Source of the DNA: Acrocarpospora pleiomorpha | Lineage (GTDB): Bacteria > Actinomycetota > Actinomycetes > Streptosporangiales > Streptosporangiaceae | NCBI RefSeq assembly: GCF_009687885.1 | Contig: NZ_BLAF01000005.1 | Location: forward strand, 38,529 to 102,528 | Length of the DNA stretch: 64,000 nucleotides | Reading direction: 5' to 3' | In this document: positions 38,301 through 45,617 of the stretch, in pieces | How the letters are laid out: the number at the start of each line of letters is the position of its first letter | Numbering within the stretch: the first letter of the stretch is position 1 | Notes under the pieces: generated by a model | The model's input: only the letters and a program-made list of their open reading frames with translations | Told to the model about the DNA's origin: nothing | Databases searched by the model: none | Made by a program: the position numbers and the translations under genes

Positions 38301-38454
38301 GGGGGCCCTCGTAGAAGACCCAGGAAGGGCCGCCGGCGTTCTGCTCCAGCGACCGCTCGAAGACCTTGCCGTCGCGCCATCGCTCCAGCACCTCGTGTTC
38401 GAGGGCCGGCAGGTCCACCTGCGCGGGTAGCGAGCGGAAAGAGTGGGAAGACAC
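35314..38454 (-). CDS. ileS: Isoleucyl-tRNA synthetase (IleS2 type)
   Basis: Charges tRNA-Ile; 1046 residues, large eukaryote-like class. The GTG at 38454 gives VSSHSFRSLPAQVDLPALEH and follows GGAGG. The HIGH-equivalent motif is in PPTANGMPGVHHVEAR and reads G59-V-H61-H62 where standard enzymes have HxGH; the KMSKS motif reads KMSKHLGN. Other features: WDCHGLPVEVAVEKELG, editing-domain WTTTPWTLVSNTAVAVHPD, and CPRC, CWRC and CADC cysteine pairs. It is regulated by a T-box leader listed separately. IleS2 enzymes are known for low sensitivity to mupirocin. Confidence 0.96.
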   Translation of the reverse strand: MSSHSFRSLPAQVDLPALEHEVLERWRDGKVFERSLEQNAGGPSWVFYEGPPTANGMPGVHHVEARVFKDVFPRYKSMRGFHVPRKAGWDCHGLPVEVAVEKELGLSGKPEIEAYGIAEFNAKCRESVLRHVDAFEEMTERMGYWVDMSQAYRTMDPAYVEAVWWSLKVIWDKGLLFRDFRITPYCPRCGTGLSDHELGQPGGYETVSSPSVYVRMPVTAGRFAGVDLLIWTTTPWTLVSNTAVAVHPDVTYVVAEKDGERPVIVAEPLLAAALGEGWTARESFSGAELEHTPYQRPFELVDIPGAHFVVLGDYVTVEDGTGLVHQAPAFGADDMTVCKRYGLPVVNPIGPDGRFLPDVPQVGGEFFKDADEGLTADLRARGLLFRGSHFDHSYPHCWRCHTPLLYYALPSWYIRTTQIKDLLLAENERTNWFPETIKHGRYGEWLRNNVDWALSRSRYWGTPLPLWVCEEDHVTCVGSLADLGALAGQDLSALDPHRPFVDDVTFACADCGGEARRVPDVIDVWYDSGAMPFAQWGAPHVNKEVFEASYPGQFICEAIDQTRGWFYSMMTVGALVFDRSAYENVLCLGLILAEDGRKMSKHLGNVLQPMPLMDEHGADALRWYMATSGSPWSPRRIGHGPLEEIVRKVLLTYWNTASFFTLYANASGWQPGQTHDGECPLIDRWALAELQRTVAEVTAALDVFDTARAGRRITEFLDDLSNWYVRRSRRRFWTGEPAAFATLYECLETVTRLMAPLVPFTTDYVWDVLRGQDAPSSVHLATWPQVKAELVDPALSEQMALVRRLVELGRSARASSSVKTRQPLGRALVGAPGWPGLTGELRDLIADELNVLALEDMSGFSADLVTFTVKPNFRALGKRFGSQTKLVAAAVTAADPAALAQTLRAGTAATLDAGELGAVTVGPDDVIVTEQPKSGWAVETGAVDTGTGETVALDLAITPELRRAGLVREVIRLVQEARKASGLAITDRIELRWAAGSDELAEALRGGGGTVAEEVLATSFAEADLDTGLVVHQDADLGLSFQLRKV

Positions 38455-38715
38455 CGGACCTCCACGCTGATTCGACAGGGCGTGGAGGGACGAAGCCACG
38501 CTTGGCTCCGCGGTACCACCCTCCTTGGCCGCCCTCGCGGGGGCCCACTCATTCAGGTCGCGGCCGGGTCTAATAAGCGTCTACCAGAGGTAAAGCCGTT
38601 CTTCCGGCGGCTCCGGGCTGATCTTCCCCCCGCGGCTCGCCCCGGGCTCGCACCGTCCCCGGGTCGCTCGTGCGAGTGGGTGCGGAGGTACTCGTCCCAT
38701 CAACGCCTTGCAGAC
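38455..38715 (-). ncRNA. T-box leader of ileS, translational type
   Basis: On the minus strand AGGGTGGTACCGCGGA (38522-38507) is the T-box sequence that pairs with the NCCA end of uncharged tRNA. Downstream, CCTCCACGC (38491-38483) can pair with GCGTGGAGG (38467-38459), hiding the ileS ribosome binding site GGAGG. That sequestrator hairpin is typical of actinobacterial translational T-boxes. An ATC at 38622-38620 in GGAAGATCAGCC is the likely isoleucine specifier, and upstream GGTGCGAGCCCGG resembles conserved stem I/linker sequence. The 5' limit is approximate. Confidence 0.88.
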
Positions 38716-38872
38716 CTCACGATAACGCAGCGGAGGGCGTCAGGCTTCCCGGTTTCATTCTGGTAGTTCCAGCGGAACACGGGACGGGGTGTTGTTGTTC
38801 AGGATGTACCTGGCATAGGGGGATGAGCATTCCGAGCCTGGTACGGATGGCGTAAATGCATCGGCGAGTCGA

Positions 38873-38901
38873 TTGCCGCGCTCCAATCCGGCACCTATGC
38901 T
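38873..38901 (+). promoter_or_regulatory. Probable promoter of the DksA-like gene
   Basis: TTGCCG (38873-38878) and TATGCT (38896-38901) are 17 bp apart, 37 bases before the ATG of the zinc-finger gene. Confidence 0.55.
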
Positions 38902-38938
38902 GCCCGGACTGCTTGATCACTGTTCATGGGGAGGCCAC

Positions 38939-39382
38939 ATGGCGACGCGCGCGGCGAAGAGCGCCATCACGGGGAACGCCGTCACGGAGGGCTCTGTCAC
39001 GGAGAATTCTGTCACTACTACCGATATCTGGTCCGCCGGCGAGCTCGCCGAGGTGCGCGAGCGACTGCTGGCGGAAATTGACGAACTGCACACCGAGATC
39101 CTGCGGGCCGAGACCGAGCTCGCGGCCGGGAACGCCAGCGAGGGCGCGGGCGACGATCCGGCCGACGCCGGGGCCAAGACCTATGAGCGCGAACGTGAGA
39201 TCGCCCTTACCCTGAATGCGCGCGATGTGCTCGCGCAGAACGAGCGGGCGATCGCCCGTATCGACGCAGGGACGTATGGAGTGTGCGAATCGTGCCAACG
39301 GCCGATCGGCAAGGAACGCCTGCAGGCGTTCCCGAGGGCGACGCTGTGCGTGGCGTGCAAGCAGCGGGAGGAACGCCGCTGA
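38939..39382 (+). CDS. TraR/DksA-type C4 zinc-finger protein
   Basis: A 147-residue protein. After a Thr/Val/Ser-rich head, a coiled-coil hairpin (about 38-105: ELAEVRERLLAEIDELHTEI and YEREREIALTLNARDVLAQN) is followed by the zinc finger CESCQRP ... LCVACKQ. DksA proteins insert the coiled coil into the RNA polymerase secondary channel; actinobacterial members of this short class are mostly uncharacterised. The ATG at 38939 follows GGGGAGG. Conserved upstream of lspA in actinomycetes. Confidence 0.9.
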   Translation: MATRAAKSAITGNAVTEGSVTENSVTTTDIWSAGELAEVRERLLAEIDELHTEILRAETELAAGNASEGAGDDPADAGAKTYEREREIALTLNARDVLAQNERAIARIDAGTYGVCESCQRPIGKERLQAFPRATLCVACKQREERR

Positions 39383-39912
39383 CCGCCGCCGCCGGGGGAG
39401 TACGGGCACGGCGGATCGGGTTGCTCGCCGCCGTGGCCGTGCTCATTTACGTGTTCGATCTGGTGACTAAGTACCTGGTGGTCGAATACCTGGAGAAAGA
39501 CCCTCCGGTCGTGGTCGTGCCGGACGTGCTCGTGATCAATGTGATCAGGAATTCGGGGGCCGCGTTCAGCATCGGCACCGGGATGACCATCATTTTCACG
39601 ATCATCGCCACGGCCGTGGTGATCGCGATCATTCGCACCGCGCGGCAGCTGCGCAGCATGCCGTGGGGGATCACGCTCGGGCTGCTGCTCGGCGGCGCGT
39701 TCGGGAACCTGACCGACCGCATCTTCCGGGCCCCCGCCCCGTTCCAGGGGCACGTGGTGGACTTCATGCAGGTCTTCCCCGCGACCGGGTTCCCGATCTT
39801 CAATGTGGCCGATTCGGCGATCGTGTGCGGCGGGATCCTGGCGGTCTTCCTGGCCTGGCGGGGCTACCAGATCGACGGCACGCGGGAGACGGGGGCCGAG
39901 AAGGATGGGTGA
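39346..39912 (+). CDS. lspA: Lipoprotein signal peptidase II
   Basis: Membrane aspartyl protease removing prolipoprotein signal peptides; four transmembrane helices. Catalytic motifs [12 protein letters not shown] and [12 protein letters not shown] carry the two Asp residues; [15 protein letters not shown] is also conserved. The start is uncertain. GTG at 39346 is used, but CTG at 39379 is seven bases after GGGAGG and overlaps the previous stop, and an ATG at 39283 is also in frame. All of these overlap or abut the DksA-like gene. The 3' end overlaps rluD by eight bases. Confidence 0.92.
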   Translation: MRGVQAAGGTPLTAAAGGVRARRIGLLAAVAVLIYVFDLVTKYLVVEYLEKDPPVVVVPDVLVINVIRNSGAAFSIGTGMTIIFTIIATAVVIAIIRTARQLRSMPWGITLGLLLGGAFGNLTDRIFRAPAPFQGHVVDFMQVFPATGFPIFNVADSAIVCGGILAVFLAWRGYQIDGTRETGAEKDG

Positions 39913-40831
39913 CCTGCGCAGCCTGCCGGTGCCGGACGGGCTCGAGGGCGAACGCCTCGACGCCGCGCTGGCCCGCCTGTTCGGCTTCTCCCGGACCAGG
40001 GCCGCCGAGCTGATCGCGTCCGGGGACGTGCTCGTGGACGGCTCGACCCCCGCCAAGTCGGACCGCGTCCGCGGCGGAGCCTGGCTGGACGTCACCATCC
40101 CGCCGCCGCCCGCCGCGCCCATGCCGGTCGCCGAACCCGTCCCCGGCATGACGATCCTGTACGAGGACGACGACATCGTGGTCGTCAACAAGCCGATCGG
40201 CGTGGCCGCCCACCCCAGCGTCGGCTGGACCGGCCCGACCGTGATCGGCGGGCTGCTCGGGGCCGGGCACCGGGTGTCCACCAGCGGCGCGGCCGAGCGC
40301 CAGGGCATCGTGCACCGGCTGGATGCCAACACCACCGGCGCGATGGTGGTGGCCAAGAGCGAGCGGGCGTACACGGCGCTGAAGCGCGCGTTCAAGGAGC
40401 GCACGGTCGACAAGCGGTATCACGCGCTGGTGCAGGGCCACATGGATCCGCTCCGCGGCACCGTGGACGCCCCCATCGACCGGCACCCGTCCGGGGACGG
40501 CCGCTGGGCGGTGGTCGCCGGGGGCAAGGACTCGATCACCCACTACGACACGATCGAGGCGTTCCGCGCGGCCTCCCTGCTGGACATCAAGCTGGAAACC
40601 GGCCGCACCCACCAGATCCGCGTGCACATGTCCGCGCTCCGCCACCCCTGCGTCGGCGACCTGCAGTACGGCGCCGACCCGACCCTGGCGGCCCGCCTCG
40701 GCGTCACCCGCCAGTGGCTGCACGCGGTATCCCTGGCCTTCGACCACCCGGCCACCGGCGAGTGGGTCTCCTTCACGACCGATTACCCGGCCGACCTCGC
40801 CGAGGCGCTCGACCGCGCCGACGACTCCTGA
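39905..40831 (+). CDS. 23S rRNA pseudouridine synthase, RluA/RluD family
   Basis: A 308-residue enzyme. N-terminal S4 RNA-binding domain ([20 protein letters not shown], then SGDVLVDG), then the catalytic domain with [15 protein letters not shown] and the active-site Asp in [29 protein letters not shown] and [13 protein letters not shown] are also diagnostic. The start ATG lies within the end of lspA. Most similar in layout to RluD, the enzyme modifying helix 69, but exact target positions cannot be read from the sequence. Confidence 0.92.
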   Translation: MGDLRSLPVPDGLEGERLDAALARLFGFSRTRAAELIASGDVLVDGSTPAKSDRVRGGAWLDVTIPPPPAAPMPVAEPVPGMTILYEDDDIVVVNKPIGVAAHPSVGWTGPTVIGGLLGAGHRVSTSGAAERQGIVHRLDANTTGAMVVAKSERAYTALKRAFKERTVDKRYHALVQGHMDPLRGTVDAPIDRHPSGDGRWAVVAGGKDSITHYDTIEAFRAASLLDIKLETGRTHQIRVHMSALRHPCVGDLQYGADPTLAARLGVTRQWLHAVSLAFDHPATGEWVSFTTDYPADLAEALDRADDS

Positions 40832-41143
40832 TCACATCCCCAGCAGGCGGGTCGCGGCGGTCACCACCGCCGCCGCGATCAGGATCACCAGGAAGGGCGC
40901 TCTGAGCAGCAGCGCGACCACGGCCGCCGCCATGCCCGCCAGGCGCGCGCCGTCCAGGTGCAGGTCCTGGCCGTGCCCGAAGGTCTGTACGGCGATCAGC
41001 GCCGCCAGCAGCCCGACCGGGACCAGCCTGGCGAAACGCCGTACGCCGGGGTGGTCGAGGACCCGGCGGGGGGCGGCCAGGCCCGCGAGCTTGAGCAGGT
41101 AGCAGCCCAGGCAGGTGACGGCGATCGCCCACCAGACGGTCAT
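40832..41143 (-). CDS. azlD: AzlD-family branched-chain amino acid exporter subunit
   Basis: A 103-residue protein with four hydrophobic segments, starting MTVWWAIAVTCLGCYLLKL. AzlD is the small subunit of the AzlCD exporter for branched-chain amino acids and analogues. Its ATG overlaps the azlC stop (ATGA). Its stop abuts that of the convergent pseudouridine synthase gene with no gap. Confidence 0.9.
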   Translation of the reverse strand: MTVWWAIAVTCLGCYLLKLAGLAAPRRVLDHPGVRRFARLVPVGLLAALIAVQTFGHGQDLHLDGARLAGMAAAVVALLLRAPFLVILIAAAVVTAATRLLGM

Positions 41144-41877
41144 TCCGCAGCCGCCCTCTCCGGGGTTCCAGGGGTTTCGGGGGTGAGCATCACGACCAGG
41201 GCCGCCACCGCGGCCAGCAGGACAGGGACACCGGGCGCGGTGAACGGGGTCGCGAGCAGCGCGATGGCGGCGCCTCCGGCGGCGATCATACGCAACTGGG
41301 CGGTCTCTTGTTGGGAGGTGTTCGCGTCGCCGCGCAGCCGGGGCCAGAGCAGGGCCAGGAAGGTGGCGGGGCCGACCGCGTCCAGGCCGAAGACGGCGGG
41401 GTCGCTGACCTGGGACGCGCCGAACGCGCCGAGCAGCGTGGTCAGGTTCCAGCACAGGTAGATCGCGCCGAAAGTGGTGTAGAAGCCCGCGCGGGCGGCG
41501 GCCGGGGTGGGCTGGGCGAACGCGACGGCGGAGCTCTCGTCGATGACGCCCTGGGCGGTGACCAGGGTGCGCAGCGGGCCACGGGTCCCGCCGAGGACCA
41601 CGGCCAGCCGCAGGCCGTAGAAGCTGTTCCTGGCGCCGAGCAGGAGCGCGCCCGCCGCTCCGGCCACCAGACCGCCACCGGCGCCCACCACGCCCGCGAG
41701 GGCGAACTGGGAGGCGCCGGTGAAGGCGAACAGGCTGAGCGCGCACGCCTGGGCCACGGTGAGCCCCGCCGTGATCGCGGCCGCCCCGAAGGCCACCCCG
41801 GAGACCCCGACCGCGACTCCGACACCGAGCCCGTCCCTGATCGCGGCCCTGCGCTGCTGCCGCTCCGTGTCATGCAT
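41140..41877 (-). CDS. azlC: AzlC-family branched-chain amino acid exporter subunit
   Basis: Large subunit of AzlCD, 245 residues with about seven helices. Family features include FTGASQFALAGVVGAGG, ARNSFYGLRLAVVLGG and TAQGVIDESSAVAFAQ. ATG at 41877 (MHDTERQQRRAAIRDG) was preferred to the frame opening at 41940 because the conserved part starts there; the RBS is weak. Divergent from the response regulator; the 129-bp gap contains CACGGC-N6-GCCGTG at 41938-41955. Confidence 0.88.
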   Translation of the reverse strand: MHDTERQQRRAAIRDGLGVGVAVGVSGVAFGAAAITAGLTVAQACALSLFAFTGASQFALAGVVGAGGGLVAGAAGALLLGARNSFYGLRLAVVLGGTRGPLRTLVTAQGVIDESSAVAFAQPTPAAARAGFYTTFGAIYLCWNLTTLLGAFGASQVSDPAVFGLDAVGPATFLALLWPRLRGDANTSQQETAQLRMIAAGGAAIALLATPFTAPGVPVLLAAVAALVVMLTPETPGTPERAAAE

Positions 41878-42006
41878 GTCGGCAATATTAGGACCTGACA
41901 GGGGTGGGCTTTGCCGGGGTTTTGCCCGGTACGTGGCCACGGCAACTCAGCCGTGTTCGACCTGATCCTGAGCTCGTTTTCAGGAAAGTCACGTACAAAC
42001 CAACGT

Positions 42007-42711
42007 ATGGACGCATCCCTTCCCGCCAAGGTCCTGGTCGTCGATGACGAGCCGAGCATTCGTGATCTCCTGTCCGAGGCGCTGGAGCTGAACGGGTTCA
42101 CCGTCCGGACCGTCTCGTGCGGGCGCGCGGCGCTTCAGGAGGTCGGGAGAGACAGGCCTGACATCGTGGTGCTCGACGTGATGCTGCCCGACATCGACGG
42201 CTTCTCGGTGGCGCGCCGGCTGCGGGAGGCCCGGTGCGGCCCGCCGGTCCTGTTCCTGACCGCGAAGGACGCGGTCGGCGACCGGATCGCCGGGCTGACC
42301 GCCGGTGGTGACGACTACGTCACCAAGCCTTTCAGCCTGGAGGAGGTGGTGCTGCGGCTGCGGGCGATCCTGCGCCGCATCCGGCCGCAGGAGGAGTGGT
42401 TCGACGACGACGGGGTGGTGCGGTACGCGGACCTGGAGCTCGACGAGGAGGCGCACGCGGTGCGGCGGGCGGGGCGGGCGATCCGGTTGTCGCCTACGGA
42501 GTTCGCGTTGCTGCGCTATCTGATGATCAATGCTGACCGGGTGGTCAGCAGGACGCAGATTCTGGAGCGGGTGTGGGATCACGGGTTCGACACCGACAGC
42601 CGGATCGTCGAGTCCTACATCAGCTACCTCCGGCGCAAGATCGACACCGGCGGGCCGCCGCTGATCCACACCCTGCGCGGGGTCGGCTACCGCCTGTCCC
42701 TGACGCCGTGA
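42007..42711 (+). CDS. OmpR-family response regulator
   Basis: A 234-residue transcription factor. Receiver domain with acidic pocket D13-D14, phosphoacceptor D57 (VVLDVMLPD) and K107 (TKPFS), and a C-terminal winged helix (LSPTEFALLRYLMINADRVV, RIVESYISYLRRKID, TLRGVGYRL). ATG at 42007. Its stop overlaps the kinase start (GTGA), and it is followed by the kinase and the VTC-DUF4956-CotH operon, its most likely target. OmpR-type regulators bind direct repeats, as seen at 44060-44103. Confidence 0.95.
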   Translation: MDASLPAKVLVVDDEPSIRDLLSEALELNGFTVRTVSCGRAALQEVGRDRPDIVVLDVMLPDIDGFSVARRLREARCGPPVLFLTAKDAVGDRIAGLTAGGDDYVTKPFSLEEVVLRLRAILRRIRPQEEWFDDDGVVRYADLELDEEAHAVRRAGRAIRLSPTEFALLRYLMINADRVVSRTQILERVWDHGFDTDSRIVESYISYLRRKIDTGGPPLIHTLRGVGYRLSLTP

Positions 42712-44081
42712 AGCGTCCCTGGCCGCTGCGTCTGCGGTTGCTGGCGGCGTTGCTGAGCCTGTCGGCGCTGGGGCTGGCGGTCTTCGCCGTGTCCGGTGTG
42801 CTGGTGCTGGAGCGGTCATTGCTGGCGCGTGCCGACACCCAGCTGCGCGACTTCGCCGTGAGCGTCGCCCTGCGTCCGCCACCACGGGCCGCGCAGCCGC
42901 CGCCACCGGCGAACCTGGAGCTGCCGAGCCAGTTCCGGGTCGCCTTCTACTCCCCGTCCGGTGTGCTGGAACGTCGGATGCCCGCGGCGTCAGGCGACGA
43001 ATCGGTCGTCCCCGCCGAGGCCGTCGCCCGGGCGTCGCACCAGCCGTTCACCGTGGGGGACTGGCGGGTGGTGGTCGAGCGGCTGCCGTCGGGCGGGCGG
43101 GTGGCGGTCGCGATGTCGCTGGAGTCCAGCCAGGTGACCGTGCGGCAGCTGCTGGTCATCGAGACGGTCGCCGGGGTCGTGGTGCTGACGTTGCTCGGCG
43201 CGCTGGCCTGGGTGGTGGTACGGCTCGGGCTGCGGCCGCTGACCAGGATGGAGCGGACCGCCGAGGCGATCGCGGCCGGTGACATCGACCGCCGGGTGGC
43301 CGACGCCGACACGCGCACGGAGGCCGGCCGGCTCGGCGGGGCGCTGAACACGATGCTGGAGCGCCTGGCCTCGGCGCTGCGGGCCAGGGAGCAGTCGGAA
43401 CGGCGGCTGCGGCATTTCGTCGCGGACGCCTCCCACGAGCTGCGCACTCCGCTGACCTCGATCCGGGGCTTCGCCGAGCTCTACCACCACGGGCAGCAGG
43501 CCCGCGATCCGGTGGCCGAGCGGCTGCTCGGCCGGATCGAGAACGAGGCCCGGCGCATGGGGGTGCTCGTGGAGGACATGCTGTTGCTCGCCCGGCTGGA
43601 CCGGGAGCCGGTGCTGGAGCAGGGCACGGTCGACCTGCGGGTCCTGGCCGGTGACGTGGTGCACGCCGCCCGCGCCCGCGACCCCGGACGGCCGATCGCG
43701 CTGGAGGTGCCGGCCGACCCGGTCACCGTGCTCGGCGACGAACACCGGCTGCACCAGGTGATCGGCAACCTGGTCGGCAACGCGGTCACCCACACCACCG
43801 GCAGGGTATCCGTCGAGGTCGCCCGGCCCGACCCGGGCACGGCGCTGGTGGCGGTACGTGACCAGGGCGAGGGCATCGACCCCGCGCACCTGCCGCACGT
43901 CTTCGACCGCTTCTACCGTGCCGACCCCGGCCGGTCGCGCGCCTACGGCGGCACCGGTCTTGGCCTGGCCATCGCCGCCGCACTGGTCGAGGCGCACCAG
44001 GGCCGGATCGAGGTGACCAGCACCCCCGGCGAGGGGACCACGTTCAAGGTCGCCCTGCCGTTCATCTCTGGTTCGTGCTGA
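42708..44081 (+). CDS. Sensor histidine kinase (HAMP type)
   Basis: A 457-residue membrane kinase. Transmembrane helices at about 10-32 and 146-168 flank a ~110-residue extracytoplasmic sensor with a Pro-rich patch (RPPPRAAQPPPPANLELP). HAMP follows, then the H-box with H243 (ADASHELRTPLTSIRGFAEL). ATP-binding motifs are VIGNLVGNAVTHT (N-box), VRDQGEGIDPAHLPHVFDRF and GGTGLGLAIAAALVEAHQG. GTG start overlapping the regulator stop. The sensed signal is unknown; phosphate limitation is one possibility given the PHO-like repeats downstream. Confidence 0.94.
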   Translation: MKRPWPLRLRLLAALLSLSALGLAVFAVSGVLVLERSLLARADTQLRDFAVSVALRPPPRAAQPPPPANLELPSQFRVAFYSPSGVLERRMPAASGDESVVPAEAVARASHQPFTVGDWRVVVERLPSGGRVAVAMSLESSQVTVRQLLVIETVAGVVVLTLLGALAWVVVRLGLRPLTRMERTAEAIAAGDIDRRVADADTRTEAGRLGGALNTMLERLASALRAREQSERRLRHFVADASHELRTPLTSIRGFAELYHHGQQARDPVAERLLGRIENEARRMGVLVEDMLLLARLDREPVLEQGTVDLRVLAGDVVHAARARDPGRPIALEVPADPVTVLGDEHRLHQVIGNLVGNAVTHTTGRVSVEVARPDPGTALVAVRDQGEGIDPAHLPHVFDRFYRADPGRSRAYGGTGLGLAIAAALVEAHQGRIEVTSTPGEGTTFKVALPFISGSC

Positions 44082-44103
44082 GTTCACACATTGTTCCCAG
44101 GTT
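44060..44103 (+). promoter_or_regulatory. PHO-box-like direct repeats (four 11-bp GTTC units)
   Basis: GTTC begins at 44060, 44071, 44082 and 44093, each unit exactly 11 bp: GTTCATCTCTG, GTTCGTGCTGA, GTTCACACATT, GTTCCCAGGTT. Actinomycete PhoP sites are known to be built of 11-bp direct repeats starting GTTCA. The array begins inside the last codons of the kinase gene and ends 13 bases before the VTC gene's likely ATG. Confidence 0.65.
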
Positions 44104-44116
44104 CGTTCTGTCAGAT

Positions 44117-44935
44117 ATGCGCATGCTGCAACGACTCCGCACCCCTGTGGACGACGCCGGGCACCGCCTGCGCGCACCGAGCACGCTGCACGCCTTCAAC
44201 CGCTACGAGATCAAGTACCTGATCGACGTCGATCAGGTCGAGAGCCTGCGGCAGGAGATGGAACGCCGCCTAGACCGGGACCAGCACTGCCCCGACGAGG
44301 GCTACAACATCTGGAGCGTCTACTACGACACCCGTCGGCTGCGCTTCTACTGGGAGAAGATCGAGGGCCTGAAGTTCCGCCGCAAGCTGCGCATCCGCCA
44401 CTACGGCGACCGCTTCGCCGCCACCGGCGACACCCCGGTCTTCGTCGAGATCAAGCAGCGCGTCAACCGGGTCACCCAGAAGCGCCGGGTCCGCCTGCCC
44501 TACGCCGACGCGCTCGGCCTGTGCGACGGCCGGCGCATGGTCGGCCACGAGCCCGGCCAGCGGGCCTTCCTGGAGGAGGTCCTCGACCTGGTGTCCCGCC
44601 TCGACCTGCACGCCACCGCGATGACCGGCTACACCCGCCACGCCTATATGGGGCGCGACGCCGACGTCGGTCTGCGGGTCACCTTCGACCAGCGCGTCCG
44701 GGGCCGGGACCGCGACTTCCAGCTGGGCGCCCAGGCGGAGAACCGGCTCATCGTGCCGGCCCGCAAGGCGATCCTCGAAGTGAAGGTCAACGAGCGGGTG
44801 CCGTACTGGTTCACCGATCTCGCCGCCGCCAGGAACCTGCAGGTCGTGCGGGTGTCCAAGTACTGCCAGAGCGTGGAGGCCTACGGGCTGGCGCCGCGCT
44901 CGATCTTCCATCTGCCCGCTCACTCGGAGGCATGA
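44117..44935 (+). CDS. VTC-domain (polyphosphate polymerase-like) protein
   Basis: A 272-residue cytoplasmic protein of the VTC/triphosphate-tunnel-metalloenzyme fold. NRYEIKYLIDVDQVESLRQE opens the domain; the tunnel is represented by YYDTRRLRFYWEKIEGLKFR, RKLRIRHYG, FVEIKQRVNRVTQKRRVRLP and AILEVKVNERVPYW, with alternating basic and acidic residues. In yeast the VTC domain makes polyphosphate from ATP. Start: ATG at 44117 (another at 44123); GTG at 44147 is possible if the promoter lies over the first codons. Followed four bases later by the DUF4956 gene. Confidence 0.85.
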   Translation: MRMLQRLRTPVDDAGHRLRAPSTLHAFNRYEIKYLIDVDQVESLRQEMERRLDRDQHCPDEGYNIWSVYYDTRRLRFYWEKIEGLKFRRKLRIRHYGDRFAATGDTPVFVEIKQRVNRVTQKRRVRLPYADALGLCDGRRMVGHEPGQRAFLEEVLDLVSRLDLHATAMTGYTRHAYMGRDADVGLRVTFDQRVRGRDRDFQLGAQAENRLIVPARKAILEVKVNERVPYWFTDLAAARNLQVVRVSKYCQSVEAYGLAPRSIFHLPAHSEA

Positions 44936-44939
44936 CCCC

Positions 44940-45617
44940 ATGGACTTCACCTTCCAGGATCTGTCCGGCACGTTCAGCGTGGCCGACATCGCCATCGCCA
45001 TGAGCCTGTCGTTCGTGCTGAGCGCGATGATCGGCTGGATCTACCGGGCGACGCACCGCAACGTCTCCTACAGCCAGTCCTACGTGCAGACGCTGGTCAT
45101 CCTCGGCATGCTCATCTCGCTGATCATGCTGGTCGTCGGCTCGAACATCGCCCGCGCGTTCGCCCTGGTCGGGGCGTTGTCGGTGGTGCGCTTCCGCAAC
45201 GCGATCAAGGAGACCCGCGACGTCGGCTTCATCTTCCTGGTGATGGGCGTCGGCATGGCCGTCGGCACCCGCTTCTACCTGCTGGCCATCGTGGCCGCCG
45301 TGGCCATCTCGCTGATCATCGTGATCATGCACCGGTTCAACTGGTTCCAGCTCAACACCCGCCGCCAGGTGGTCAAGGTGCAGGTGCCCTCCGACGACGA
45401 CTACACCCTCGTCATCCAGGACGTCCTGATCCAGCACACCGACGAGTTCGAGCTGGTCAGCATGGAGTCCATCCGCGGCGGGGCGCTGCTGGAGCTGATG
45501 TACACGGTCAAGATCAAGAAGGGGCACGAGCCGGCGGACGTGATCACCGCCCTGCGCGCGCGCAACCACGGCCAGCCGGTCACGGTCCTGACCGGCTACG
45601 ACCAGACCGACCTGTGA
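44940..45617 (+). CDS. DUF4956 membrane protein
   Basis: A 225-residue protein, about three or four transmembrane helices in the first 130 residues (SLSFVLSAMIGWIYRATHRN, LVILGMLISLIMLVVGSN, LLAIVAAVAISLIIVIM). The conserved GALSVVRFRNAIKETRD lies between helices, and a ~90-residue cytoplasmic domain follows. The function is not known. DUF4956 is repeatedly co-encoded with VTC-domain and CotH proteins and resembles the MgtC/SapB fold in layout. The start has GGAGG upstream; the stop overlaps the CotH start (GTGA). Confidence 0.88.
   Translation: MDFTFQDLSGTFSVADIAIAMSLSFVLSAMIGWIYRATHRNVSYSQSYVQTLVILGMLISLIMLVVGSNIARAFALVGALSVVRFRNAIKETRDVGFIFLVMGVGMAVGTRFYLLAIVAAVAISLIIVIMHRFNWFQLNTRRQVVKVQVPSDDDYTLVIQDVLIQHTDEFELVSMESIRGGALLELMYTVKIKKGHEPADVITALRARNHGQPVTVLTGYDQTDL

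Noticed and set aside
35359-38430. 1023-codon plus-strand open frame opposite ileS
   Set aside because: Shadow of ileS; low-complexity His/Gln/Gly/Val/Arg-rich translation without a domain.
41955-41990. Possible PHO-type repeats upstream of the response regulator
   Set aside because: Only one GTTC unit; following 11-bp steps do not repeat it, unlike the array at 44060.
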